Position numbers and translations under genes: made by a program | The notes under the pieces: generated by a model | Databases searched by the model: none | What the model was told of the DNA's origin: nothing | The model's input: the letters and a program-made list of their open reading frames with translations, nothing else | NCBI RefSeq assembly: GCF_052156535.1 | Contig: NZ_JBQKUP010000029.1 | Coordinates: 224,196 to 288,195, forward strand | Direction: 5' to 3' | Source: Nitrospira_E sp052156535 | GTDB taxonomy: Bacteria > Nitrospirota > Nitrospiria > Nitrospirales > UBA8639 | Length of the DNA stretch: 64,000 nucleotides | Shown here: piece by piece, positions 35,790-45,218 of the stretch | How positions within the stretch are numbered: the stretch's first letter is position 1 | How the letters are laid out: the number at the start of each line of letters is the position of its first letter

Positions 35790-36617
35790 GTGAGCATCAT
35801 GCCTTCTACCGTCCTGTTTACCTGGCTCTATCGAATTTTTGTCGGGTTACTGTTAATTCAAGGCCTATGGGAACCAATAAACCACGAACTGCACCTTGGA
35901 CTACCTTCCGCCTGGGCCGAACCACACAGCATTTCGGAGGAAGAAATTCACCACAATCACACCGTCCACCATCAGGACGCTGCTCCGCAGGTCGGGCAAT
36001 GGGAAGGCTCCCCGGAAGGGATTGCCTATAGCGAATTTAACCATGCGTTCGTTGGAGTCGGTGTCCTACTGATGGGTCTCAGTGAATGGCAAAGAGTAAT
36101 GGGCTGGCAGGCATTAATGTGGGTTCGTTGGCTCTTGCCGGGTTCACTAATTGGATCAGGAATCTTTCTGTTGATCTGGAGCGATCATTTGGCATGGCCC
36201 ATTGGCTCATGGACATTAGCCGAAACCTTATCCGGGAAAGATCCTGAAATGCTGCAACACAAAATATTCGGTATCCTGGCCCTAACTGTCGGCCTGGTGG
36301 AAGGGTTCCTTCGGGCTGGGAAATTTTCTCACCTGTTCTGGCGATCACTTCTGCCGGGTTTTGCACTGGTCGGTGGCCTTATGTTGTTTCGCCACATGCA
36401 TGGCCTCCATCCAGGTGGCCACGACATTCAGACTCACCATAACATCATGGGCACATTGGCCTTGGCGGGTGGCCTAGCCTGGTTTGCCGGCGAGCTCATA
36501 CCACGATCCCATGCGGCGTTACAGACCACCTCTCACATCCAATTTGCATTGAAAATCCTCTGGGCTCTCCTGGTCATTACCATCGGCGTACAATTAATTT
36601 TCTACTCAGAGTCCTAA
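35790..36617 (+). CDS. His-rich multi-pass membrane protein
   Basis: I do not recognise a named family. The protein has about six hydrophobic segments and a periplasmic-type His cluster (E-I-H-H-N-H-T-V-H-H) after the first. A conserved-looking loop, F-R-H-M-H-G-L-H-P-G-G-H, follows the fifth segment. Together these suggest metal (copper or zinc) handling, similar in flavour to CopD-type proteins. The start is GTG 35790 with AGGA just upstream, or ATG 35799. A decayed copy of the C-terminal half of this gene lies near 59.7-60.1 kb. Confidence 0.65.
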   Translation: MSIMPSTVLFTWLYRIFVGLLLIQGLWEPINHELHLGLPSAWAEPHSISEEEIHHNHTVHHQDAAPQVGQWEGSPEGIAYSEFNHAFVGVGVLLMGLSEWQRVMGWQALMWVRWLLPGSLIGSGIFLLIWSDHLAWPIGSWTLAETLSGKDPEMLQHKIFGILALTVGLVEGFLRAGKFSHLFWRSLLPGFALVGGLMLFRHMHGLHPGGHDIQTHHNIMGTLALAGGLAWFAGELIPRSHAALQTTSHIQFALKILWALLVITIGVQLIFYSES

Positions 36618-37067
36618 TGAAATTCCCTCGCCACATAGAAATAAAGAGGAACCCACTCCTTGATAAACCTCATACCGCATACCAACACCGCTAATGCGTG
36701 ACATCATTCGGCGCATGAACTGACGATGGGGACCAACGCCAAATTCAAAGGCAGTCTGATGAGCGCCCAATACCGTCTCGTATTCTCAACCAGGACCCCC
36801 TTCACCCTGCATCCTCCACACCATAAAGATGCAACCCCCCACTCACCATGAGGATCAGGACACAATCCGAACACCATGAATTTCCGGGATTCTCCCACCA
36901 ATCTAAAATTTTAACTTGGGGTAATACTCCGGGGAAATCATTCGGAGCATTTTTTAGGGTTCATGGATTCTTCGTTTTCCCGAGGAATGAAAGATGGCAT
37001 CAAAACAAACAATCAAATGGATCCCTTTTGGAAACGGACCCCAATGGCAATCTAAAATTCGGTCGTA
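36618..37067. other. Non-coding gap between convergent genes, with a weak terminator
   Basis: No gene is supported. Within it CTCCG (36927-36931) and CGGAG (36943-36947) form a short stem followed by six T, a possible plus-strand terminator although about 310 bases beyond the membrane-protein gene. Nothing else is recognised. Confidence 0.35.
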
Positions 37068-38219
37068 TCAGCCAGAAATTTTTATTTTGATTTCATCTTC
37101 GTCTTCCATTTTTTGGATAGCGCCCTCGAGGTCAACTTCATCCGGGTTGTCTTCCCTTTGATTGAGCAATTCATTAAAGAGTTCCTTTTGCTCGAATAGA
37201 TGCCCCTTCCCATTTTTCTCTTTGACGAAGGCAGCCCAAGGGAGGAATTTTGTGAGGGGAAAAACCTGCCCTTCTCTCGGCGAAATATCAATATTTAATC
37301 CTGAGATAAGAATCGCCTGTTTACCCGAATAGCCGTCAGCTTTGACAAGAGTCCGATATGTCCGATCGAACTCGACTTGTGTATTGACTTGGGCCGCGGT
37401 CAACAAAGGGAATTGAGAAGTCACGATTTGAGACATGGGATTGAGCAGATTTTGCTCAAGATAGCCATGCGTTTCCGGATCATCAGGAATGTCCCGTTTA
37501 AATCGGAAGAGTTCCGGCAATAGCCAATCACCAATGGTTCGACGGCCACTGACGGGCCACCTGGATTCTCCGAGCAGTCCACGAAATTCCTCGGAAGCCG
37601 GATAACATTTTGACGTGCTGTAGGATTTAAGAGGATGACATTCTCCCCTATTGTCCGGCAGAACGATTTTCTCCATATTGAGAAAAATTCCCTCACGCCT
37701 GTTTTCCCGAAGCAACTGATTATCGATAGTGACCATAAAATATTCGTCATGACGTTCCAGAAAAATATTTTCCTTCGCAAAGGTATACTCATTCCCATAC
37801 CATTGCAGGACATTCTCGATCTTCCCACAGGTAGGTCGCGTTTCAGAAAATTCCGTCTGCAAGCGTCGGTATGGTCCAAAGGCGTGAGTACCAGGATCAT
37901 ACCCGACATGGCTTGCATGAATGAGCACGAGATCCTTGCCATGCTCGGCATAGGGGCCATGTCGATCGGTCGAAACAATACCTCCCACGCGACCGTGATT
38001 AAAGGGAAAGGTTCCAAAATGTTTTGCCATTAAAATAATCGGGTAGCCTTGGTTTTCGTCCGAACAGAAAGCACGGGATGGAAGCATCTTCCCTTTCTCA
38101 AGTCCCAACGTTCTACAAAAATTGTACAGACGTCCCATAAAGCTGCTGTAGCGGAACATCATCCCTTCGATGACAAAATCTCCGAGAATGGCCTTAATAT
38201 CGACATTCGAGGAAAACAT
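37068..38219 (-). CDS. LCIB-type beta-carbonic anhydrase-like protein
   Basis: Residues about 30-140 resemble the LCIB/LCIC carbonic anhydrase fold known from algal CO2-concentrating mechanisms. The candidate zinc/catalytic residues are all present: Cys52 and Asp54 in F-C-S-D-E, His104 in H-A-S-H-V-G-Y-D, and Cys131 in P-T-C-G-K-I. The F-N-H-G-R-V-G-G segment also fits. These enzymes interconvert CO2 and bicarbonate. A C-terminal extension of about 240 residues, ending in an acidic tail, is unexplained. No signal peptide is seen, so it is cytoplasmic. AAGGAGAG precedes the ATG. It is last in the minus-strand Ehr/SulP series, 256 bases after the transporter. Confidence 0.65.
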   Translation of the reverse strand: MFSSNVDIKAILGDFVIEGMMFRYSSFMGRLYNFCRTLGLEKGKMLPSRAFCSDENQGYPIILMAKHFGTFPFNHGRVGGIVSTDRHGPYAEHGKDLVLIHASHVGYDPGTHAFGPYRRLQTEFSETRPTCGKIENVLQWYGNEYTFAKENIFLERHDEYFMVTIDNQLLRENRREGIFLNMEKIVLPDNRGECHPLKSYSTSKCYPASEEFRGLLGESRWPVSGRRTIGDWLLPELFRFKRDIPDDPETHGYLEQNLLNPMSQIVTSQFPLLTAAQVNTQVEFDRTYRTLVKADGYSGKQAILISGLNIDISPREGQVFPLTKFLPWAAFVKEKNGKGHLFEQKELFNELLNQREDNPDEVDLEGAIQKMEDEDEIKIKISG

Positions 38220-38475
38220 CGCTCTCCTTCGTTATCTGGTTTTTGACTATTTCACCTTGTTGACGATTTTTCATTTCGACCAAGACCTTATGGATCTCCG
38301 CCGGACACGCCAGGCAGCCAGGCACCTGAAAACCAAAGAAAAGGTGCCGGTCGACCGGACAGATCACCGCCTAGGTTCCTTTGAAGATCTCACAACCAAA
38401 AAATTGGACATGCTGACTCCCCCATGTGATTCTGGTCACCAAGAAAATAAGAATACATACGGTTTCTTGTTCACA

Positions 38476-40206
38476 TTATTGGAGACCGGTAGATTTTGGC
38501 TCAGAATTTTCAGGTAGATAAGAAGGATGATCCCTTTCGTGAAGCAGATTGATGGCCTGTTGCAGCGCCTCGTTGAAGTTGTCAAAACATGCCTGCTGTC
38601 CGATTTTTTTGAGGATCCCCAAATTCTCCATCTGCTGTTGAATAGGTTCTATCATTTCCGTGATGAGCACTTTCGTTTTACGATTGAGGGCATATTCGAC
38701 TAAATCGTCTAAGGCGAAGGCTCCCGATATATCCATGATCGGCACACGTTTCAATGACAGAATGACGACTTCATACGGACCAAAAAATTCACTCATGCGA
38801 AATACTTTATCGGCTACACCAAAAAAAAGAGGACCTTCCGGTTGTACGACTCCGATGCGACTGCGGAGCCCTGCCTCCAACATATGACTACCAGGGTATG
38901 GATCCTTTGGATCTTGAAGACTGACTATTTGGGGTTCCCCTAATTCACTCATTTCTTTGACAAACCGGAAAAATGCAATGGACAAACCTATTCCGACAGC
39001 GACCAATAAATCGACGGTCATCGTGACGAGGAATGTCGACCAAAAACAAATCTTGTCGGTTCGGGACACCCGGCGTAATACCGGGAAAAATCTCCAATCC
39101 AAAATATCCCATCCAACCTTGAAGAGAATGGCAGCAAGGCTAGCAAGGGGAATTGCGGTGGCTAGGGGTGCTAATCCTAACACCAATGACAAGAGGATGA
39201 TCCCATGGGTCATAGTCGACAAAATGGTTTTTCCATTGCAGGCAATCACCGTCAAACTGCGAATAGTGGCCGTCGCAGTAGTGAGTCCCCCCATTAATCC
39301 TGCTGCCGTGTTGGCTACCCCCTGGCCGAAGATTTCCTGATCGCTGTTGTGACGCTCGGAGGTTTTTTGATCAAGCACAATGCAGGTGAGCAGCGAGTCG
39401 TACACCGCCAGACCGGCAAGTGCTGCCGCCGGAACAAACATCGCTCCAACCATATCTAGAGTGGGAATATGAAAACTTGGTAAACCAGTAGGAACTTCGG
39501 GAATGTACGGAACGGTAAAGTGAAACACCTGCGCGAGCAGCGTTCCCGCCAACAGTGCAATGAGCGGAGACGGGAGCCATACGTTTTTGACAAATCTGGG
39601 CCATAAAAGAATGACGGTCAAGGTGACCAAAGAAACCAATAAGGCTTCTCCCTGGAAGTTCAACACATCCGAAGGTATGTTGACGAAAGCCTCCCTGATA
39701 TCAGGAAGAATGGGCAATCCGATGAACGGGCGGAATTGTTGAATGAGTAAAATGGCCCCGATGGCGCACATGAATCCTGAAATCACCGAGTAGGGTGTGT
39801 AATAAATAAATCGTCCTACCTTCATAAAGGCCAGTGCAATCATGATAAGTCCGCTTAAAAGAACGCAACCAAAAGCAAAGGTGATATCGGGCGTTCCATC
39901 GGGAAGCTGATGTTCCTGTAGAATAAGAGCCAATTGGACGGTTTTGGGACCCGTGGGTCCGCTGACTCCGACATTTGATCCCCCAAAGAGTCCCCCCAAC
40001 AGCCCGCCGGCAATCGCTCCATACATGCCTGCAATGGCCCCAAGTCCTGAGGCAACTCCAAAACCGAGTGCCAACGGCAGCGCAATAAACGCTACGGTAA
40101 TTCCCGATAAAATGTCCGGGACGATATTTGTAGACATGAGACGGATCCGTGGCCAGGGATTAAAATCCGCCAAGGCCGTTCGAACTTTATTCCAACCAAC
40201 GGACAT
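38476..40206 (-). CDS. SulP-family anion (bicarbonate/sulfate) transporter with STAS domain
   Basis: This 576-aa SLC26/SulP transporter has about 12-14 membrane segments (residues 25-430) and a C-terminal cytoplasmic STAS domain (about 455-560). SulP proteins move sulfate, bicarbonate or other anions, usually with Na+ or H+. Placement between the Ehr-type pump genes and the carbonic-anhydrase-like gene favours bicarbonate, but that is context only. GAGGT lies shortly before the ATG. It starts 130 bases after the cupredoxin-like gene on the same strand. Confidence 0.85.
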   Translation of the reverse strand: MSVGWNKVRTALADFNPWPRIRLMSTNIVPDILSGITVAFIALPLALGFGVASGLGAIAGMYGAIAGGLLGGLFGGSNVGVSGPTGPKTVQLALILQEHQLPDGTPDITFAFGCVLLSGLIMIALAFMKVGRFIYYTPYSVISGFMCAIGAILLIQQFRPFIGLPILPDIREAFVNIPSDVLNFQGEALLVSLVTLTVILLWPRFVKNVWLPSPLIALLAGTLLAQVFHFTVPYIPEVPTGLPSFHIPTLDMVGAMFVPAAALAGLAVYDSLLTCIVLDQKTSERHNSDQEIFGQGVANTAAGLMGGLTTATATIRSLTVIACNGKTILSTMTHGIILLSLVLGLAPLATAIPLASLAAILFKVGWDILDWRFFPVLRRVSRTDKICFWSTFLVTMTVDLLVAVGIGLSIAFFRFVKEMSELGEPQIVSLQDPKDPYPGSHMLEAGLRSRIGVVQPEGPLFFGVADKVFRMSEFFGPYEVVILSLKRVPIMDISGAFALDDLVEYALNRKTKVLITEMIEPIQQQMENLGILKKIGQQACFDNFNEALQQAINLLHERDHPSYLPENSEPKSTGLQ

Positions 40207-40335
40207 AAATTTACCTCTTGAACCAGCCAGAAAGAGAATTCCTGGGTCTGATATGGTTATTTAAAGATGCTCCTTCGGGGAGAGGGATTGAATGGGGCAT
40301 GAGGAGATCTTTTCTGGAAGTCATCGATAAGCAGC

Positions 40336-41241
40336 TTATGGTTTTTGCACACGAAGCGATGGATGAATTTCTTCTTCTCCGAGGAGTTCCAGGCCGAATC
40401 GTGGATTCTCGGCCATTTCATGAACACTCCTTCTCCCCTTGGGAGTCTCAAATGCTATCTGAACTGAAACCGACTGATTGGCTTTTACCGTAACGAATTG
40501 CTCAATGAAGGTATTGACACCGGGGTGCCAGGCGGAAAGTGTGAATTCTCCCGGCGGGATATCACCGATTTCAAATTTCCCATCCTCTCCCGTGATGCCA
40601 TAGTACGGATTATCCACGACCAAACCCCAGGAGAACATATAAGGATGAAATCCGCATTGCATGACAAAGACATTGCGGCCTTTTCTGAGATGAATCGATT
40701 CCACCATGGGCTCCCCGGCCAAATGTTGGTGACCCAAAACCCCTGCGACTTTATGAAAAGGGTTCATGGGTAACGGCCGGTTAAAGAGGACCCGCGCACC
40801 GCGAGTGCGAGCAGTTTCATACCCCTGGATATCATGTTCGATGGGATCCATATTGACCACCGTAATTTCCATTTGATCCCGTACCACATTTACAAACGGG
40901 GAAAAATCACAATCAATGGCCTCAATCCGGGTTGACATTCCCTTAAAAGGTTTGCCTTTTAAAACCTCTTTGAGAACGACGACGACATCCTTGAGAGCCG
41001 CATCAGGCCCAATGAAGAAATCTTCCACCAGACGCCAACCGGTTCCCGTGGAAATTCTCCCGCAATATACGGGATCAGGAATCGTGACCAAATTAAAGGC
41101 CATCGCTCTCGGCTTCTCTCCTTCAATAATCACCTTTCCGGAAATCGTGCCTCCATTAAGGACGTGGACTTCTTCGTAGGCCCAGGACGGACCTACCGTA
41201 AGAATTAAAAACATGGCAAGTAAGGGTAATGATAACTTCAT
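40336..41241 (-). CDS. Secreted cupredoxin-like protein with carboxypeptidase-regulatory-like domain
   Basis: A Sec signal peptide (ending near P-S-W-A) precedes a cupredoxin-like domain. The possible type-1 copper ligands are His136 in P-I-E-H-D-I-Q and Cys196, His199 and Met202 in C-G-F-H-P-Y-M. The C-x2-H-x2-M loop has the same spacing as amicyanin. A beta-sandwich resembling carboxypeptidase-regulatory domains follows (G-I-T-G-E-D-G-K-F-E-I-G-D-I-P-P-G). ATG 41241 has GGGAG upstream and gives 301 aa. It could carry electrons in the periplasm next to the Ehr complex. Copper binding is predicted, not shown. Confidence 0.7.
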   Translation of the reverse strand: MKLSLPLLAMFLILTVGPSWAYEEVHVLNGGTISGKVIIEGEKPRAMAFNLVTIPDPVYCGRISTGTGWRLVEDFFIGPDAALKDVVVVLKEVLKGKPFKGMSTRIEAIDCDFSPFVNVVRDQMEITVVNMDPIEHDIQGYETARTRGARVLFNRPLPMNPFHKVAGVLGHQHLAGEPMVESIHLRKGRNVFVMQCGFHPYMFSWGLVVDNPYYGITGEDGKFEIGDIPPGEFTLSAWHPGVNTFIEQFVTVKANQSVSVQIAFETPKGRRSVHEMAENPRFGLELLGEEEIHPSLRVQKP

Positions 41242-41368
41242 GATAATCTCCCAAACGCTAGAGATTCCTAAATCCGGCAACCGGCCATTACCGGTCCATT
41301 ATTAAAAGTCGATTTCCGGTCACAGACAAAACGCCTCAAGAATCAGTTGCCCGTGACTCACAAATTCC

Positions 41369-41920
41369 TCATGACTCCCCGGAGAGTTTTTTGAACCACC
41401 TGGTAAACGTCGTGACGCCTTTTCGAAGTTCGGTCAAGGCCTCAATAATTTCAGCCGGGCGCGGAGGACATCCGGGGATGCGAACATCAACCGGAATATG
41501 TTGGTCGACCGGACCGGTCACCGCATAGCTTCCTTTGAAGATTCCACAATTGATGGCACAATCACCTAAGGCAATGACTAATTTTGGATTGGGCGTGGTT
41601 TTAAACACATCCTTCAGCGGACCTTCCATGTTCACCGTAACCGGACCGGTCACCACCAAGGCATCCGCGTGACGAGGAGACGCGGCAATATGAATTCCGA
41701 GGCGTTCGATGTCATAGACCGGATTGGCTAAGGCATTCATTTCCATCTCACAGGCATTACATGAACCGGTATCCACTTCACGAATGGTTAGTGACTTTCG
41801 AAACAGTTCGGCCTTCTTTTGCGCTGTCGGCGCAACAGAAAATTTCTGCCCGGCAGGAGCAGGGGGATATTGTCCTGTCACTATTCCTGTCTTGAAACTT
41901 TTTTTGAGAATCTTAAACAT
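41369..41920 (-). CDS. HyfI/NuoB-like Fe-S subunit of Ehr-type complex
   Basis: This is the small subunit of a complex I/group-4-hydrogenase-like module. The four Cys ligands of the proximal (N2-type) [4Fe-4S] cluster are intact: Cys54 and Cys57 (S-C-N-A-C-E), Cys121 (G-D-C-A) and Cys151 (P-G-C-P-P-R-P). The 183-aa length is normal for NuoB-type proteins. GAGGAGAG precedes the ATG. With no HyfH/NuoI or NuoEFG genes nearby, this cluster would be the only Fe-S centre the cluster itself supplies. Confidence 0.88.
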   Translation of the reverse strand: MFKILKKSFKTGIVTGQYPPAPAGQKFSVAPTAQKKAELFRKSLTIREVDTGSCNACEMEMNALANPVYDIERLGIHIAASPRHADALVVTGPVTVNMEGPLKDVFKTTPNPKLVIALGDCAINCGIFKGSYAVTGPVDQHIPVDVRIPGCPPRPAEIIEALTELRKGVTTFTRWFKKLSGES

Positions 41921-42068
41921 GGTCTCTCCTCATTGTTGCGGCTCATAACCCTCTGAGACGTCAGGTGGAAAATAGGAGTCCCCTGTCCCTCCTTCCTGTC
42001 ATCACGCTGCTTGTGTTTCCTGCTTACCACCCATCCCCGACCCTTCACGTTGCACCTCTTGTAATTTC

Positions 42069-43667
42069 TTACAAATCATTCCCGGCATAAGAAAGACTGA
42101 AGCTTTTATTGATGAGAGGAAAATCGGGAATAATATTCCCGATCACCGCCATTTGAATGGCCGGCCAATTGACAAACGAGGGATCACGGACCTTACAGCG
42201 ATGAATTTGTTCATGTTCGCCAATCATCAGGAAATACAAAATTTCACCACGCCAACCCTCAACCGCAGAAAGCGCCCACGCTCCGGGGTCAGGAACCACC
42301 TGGCGATCACCCTTCAGCGGACCATCAGGAAGCATGGGTTGAATCTCGCGAATAAGCCGGATTGATTCATGAATTTCACTCACCCGGACCTGAACTCTGG
42401 CTCGCACATCCCCATGTGAAGACCCGGCCACACATACCGAAAGCTCATCATAGGCTGCAAAGGGCCGATCTCTTCGGAGGTCCCGATCGATGCCCGAAGC
42501 CCGACCAACCACTCCGACGACCCCATGGTCCCAAGCGGTCTGCTTCTTGAGAATCCCCGTACTCTCAAACCGGTCGATCAACGACGCATTGACGGCGATA
42601 ATTTGTTCCAGTTCGGTAAAATCTTTTTCAATGTGTTCCAGTTCGGTGACCAGGTCGGAAAACTGATCCGTCGAAAGGTCAATGCCTACCCCTCCCACAC
42701 AATTCACCCCTCGAAGAAATCTCGAACCCGTCAGTCGATCATTCAGTTGCATCACCCGTTCTTTCAACCGACTGCAGTGAGCATGGGCTAACGCATAGGC
42801 CGTGTCATTGCAAATACCTCCCACATCACCAATGTGATTGTGGAGGCGCTCCAATTCCAGGAACACACTTCTGAGAAATCTTGCCCGACGAGGGACGTGA
42901 ATCTCCCATAACGTTTCTACGGCCTGGCAATAGGCGAGGCTATGGCCAAGGGTAGTGTCCCCTGATATTCGCTCAGCCAATGCCACTCCACCAGATAACG
43001 TCTGTTGTTCAAACACCTTTTCCACACCACGATGTTTCCAAAAGTGTTGGAGATCGAGGTGCATGATAGGTTCTCCGGCCACAGTAAACCGGAAGTGCCC
43101 GGGTTCAATGATTCCCGCATGAATGGGACCCACGGGCACTTCGAACACGCCTTCCCCATGAATAAAATGACCATCGACCGATCCGGGAGGCTGGCGCCAT
43201 TGCAAGATCGAATTCCATGGGAAATTTTTGTGTAACGGGTGAACACCCTTGGGCCAATGATTGTGCCGGACCAGGCGCCGAAGGTCCGGATGCCCTTGGG
43301 CGATCAGACCGAACATATCCCGGATTTCCCGCTCATACCAGTTGGCCGCATGAATTTTGGGTGTGATGGACTCAAAGAGCCGTTCTTCCCCCGGGAGATT
43401 CGTGGAGACAATAAGCCAGTCCTTGTGTTCACCGAGAGTAAACAAGTACCGGAGTTCGTAGCGTAAGTCACGAGGACGGCGATCCACAGCCCATAGTAAA
43501 GAAAGGGTTCCTTTAAGTTCTTCGTTGGCATGAATAAATCTGGTAATCGCCGAAATCTGATTAGTGTGCACATGGACGACAGGAATCCCGTGGTTAGTGG
43601 ATACACGGTTAATCGCCGGACCAAATATGCGTTGCAAGAGTTCAACTGGATTAAATACCGGTTCCAT
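42069..43667 (-). CDS. HyfG/NuoCD-like large subunit lacking NiFe ligands
   Basis: A fused NuoC-like domain (about residues 1-150) and NuoD/hydrogenase large-subunit-like domain (about 170-532). In NiFe hydrogenases the N-terminal motif is R-I-C-G-x-C-x-x-x-H; here it is R233-I-S-G-D-T-T-L-G-H242, with Ser235 and Thr238 in place of both Cys. The C-terminal C-x-x-C is also missing: the end reads N-K-S-F-S-L-S-Y. So it cannot hold a NiFe centre and matches energy-converting hydrogenase-related (Ehr) large subunits. The redox partner may be a quinone or ferredoxin. It starts seven bases after the upstream pump gene. Confidence 0.88.
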   Translation of the reverse strand: MEPVFNPVELLQRIFGPAINRVSTNHGIPVVHVHTNQISAITRFIHANEELKGTLSLLWAVDRRPRDLRYELRYLFTLGEHKDWLIVSTNLPGEERLFESITPKIHAANWYEREIRDMFGLIAQGHPDLRRLVRHNHWPKGVHPLHKNFPWNSILQWRQPPGSVDGHFIHGEGVFEVPVGPIHAGIIEPGHFRFTVAGEPIMHLDLQHFWKHRGVEKVFEQQTLSGGVALAERISGDTTLGHSLAYCQAVETLWEIHVPRRARFLRSVFLELERLHNHIGDVGGICNDTAYALAHAHCSRLKERVMQLNDRLTGSRFLRGVNCVGGVGIDLSTDQFSDLVTELEHIEKDFTELEQIIAVNASLIDRFESTGILKKQTAWDHGVVGVVGRASGIDRDLRRDRPFAAYDELSVCVAGSSHGDVRARVQVRVSEIHESIRLIREIQPMLPDGPLKGDRQVVPDPGAWALSAVEGWRGEILYFLMIGEHEQIHRCKVRDPSFVNWPAIQMAVIGNIIPDFPLINKSFSLSYAGNDL

Positions 43668-43673
43668 GTTTGG

Positions 43674-45218
43674 CTACCTTCCTATCACCACGTAGGAGGC
43701 CCGTTGTAAAAGAGTTTCAACCTGGGCGGGAAGATAAAACCCCATCCACACCAACGCGAAGACCGATAAGGCAAATGGGAGTTGCCCGATGTGCCAGGCC
43801 TCACCTTGCCTGATTCCTGCAGGTGGTGTACCCCATACCATGCCGGTCAGCCGGTAGATAAATCCTCCAAATAACGCTACCGATAGCAGGACGATCACCA
43901 TGATGATTCCAAGGCTTCGAATTTCATGGGATACCGTAATGGTCAGAAACCGTCCCAGGTGAAACGAATCAAATTGAAAGGTCATTTGAGCCAGCGAAGT
44001 GATCATTAGTAGTTCACTATTAAAGAGTGAAAACGGGGGCATTCCCACCAGAGCCAATCCCCCGGCAAGAAATGCGATAGCAGTAATGGGTTGGACTTTG
44101 GCCATGCCCTGAACCTCATGAATCTGTCGGGTTCGATACCGGCGAAAAATATTCCCGACGGCAAAAAATCCCAGCGATTTGGCCAAGGCATGATTGAGGA
44201 GATGCCAAAGCCCGCCGAAGGTTCCTAATGGTCCGCCGATACCAAACCCCAACATGGCCAGGCCCATATGCTCGATACTGGAGTACGCAAAAAGGCGTTT
44301 GTAGTCACGTTGAATCAGGATTAATAGCGCTGCCGTTCCAAACGAGATCAATCCGATCAAAATCAAGAGATTCCCTGTAAACCCTGGAAAAACGGCCTGA
44401 TCTACAATGGATTTACTCCGGATGACGGCATACACCGCAACGGTTTCAAGCACTCCGGCAAGCATGGCAGTGACCGGGGCCGGGGCTTCGCTATAGGCCT
44501 CAGGCAACCAGGTATGCATCGGGACAAGACCAATCTTCGTACCGTACCCGACCAGAATAAAGATGAAAGCCAACTTCAGCACGTGTCCATCCATTTGAGC
44601 AGCCACGGGTAACAGGCTGGTCAGGTTCAACGCAGCGTTTTCTTCTCCAAGTACACGAATAGACGAATAATACGTCAGGACCGTTCCGAATAAAGCGAGG
44701 GCAATGCCGACAGAGCAGAGAATGAGATATTTCCATCCGGCCTCCAAACTTTCCCGACTTTTAAAAAATGTAATGAGGAACACGGTCGCCAGCGTCGTCG
44801 CCTCTACGGCAACCCATTGCACACCGAGACTGTTTGCCAGGGTCGCGACAATCATGGCAAACATAAATACGTGGTAGAGAGGGAAAAAGGTCCAGAGGCG
44901 ACGAAGCTGGATCAACTGTTGAATCGCCTCATCATCAAAATACGACCACAGATAAATCGAACAGGAAAAACCAACACCTACGACGATTGAGAGGATGAAA
45001 ATCGAGAGACTGTCAACAAACACCACATTTCCGAGTGCCGTAAAGGATTCCTCCCGAACCACGGTGGCCCAGAGAACCAGATCGGCCACCACCAGAATCA
45101 CCATAGTCATGACGTTCAAGCCGTGAAGCATACGAATATTTTTGATGAAGAGACTGAGTGTTGCGGCACCAACCGGTGCAGCCAGGATCATCAACGAAAC
45201 ATGATTCTGGTCCGGCAT
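43674..45218 (-). CDS. HyfF/NuoL-like antiporter subunit, second copy
   Basis: This 514-aa Mrp/NuoL/M/N-type proton-pumping subunit has about 14 membrane helices. Typical stretches include the broken-helix region H-M-G-L-A-M-L-G-F-G-I-G-G and P-M-H-T-W-L-P-E-A. It is a clear paralogue of the next gene upstream, with matching segments along the whole length. The ATG follows directly after the stop of that gene (TAAATG). Duplication gives the complex three antiporter-like subunits, as in E. coli hydrogenase 4 (HyfB, D, F). Confidence 0.88.
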   Translation of the reverse strand: MPDQNHVSLMILAAPVGAATLSLFIKNIRMLHGLNVMTMVILVVADLVLWATVVREESFTALGNVVFVDSLSIFILSIVVGVGFSCSIYLWSYFDDEAIQQLIQLRRLWTFFPLYHVFMFAMIVATLANSLGVQWVAVEATTLATVFLITFFKSRESLEAGWKYLILCSVGIALALFGTVLTYYSSIRVLGEENAALNLTSLLPVAAQMDGHVLKLAFIFILVGYGTKIGLVPMHTWLPEAYSEAPAPVTAMLAGVLETVAVYAVIRSKSIVDQAVFPGFTGNLLILIGLISFGTAALLILIQRDYKRLFAYSSIEHMGLAMLGFGIGGPLGTFGGLWHLLNHALAKSLGFFAVGNIFRRYRTRQIHEVQGMAKVQPITAIAFLAGGLALVGMPPFSLFNSELLMITSLAQMTFQFDSFHLGRFLTITVSHEIRSLGIIMVIVLLSVALFGGFIYRLTGMVWGTPPAGIRQGEAWHIGQLPFALSVFALVWMGFYLPAQVETLLQRASYVVIGR

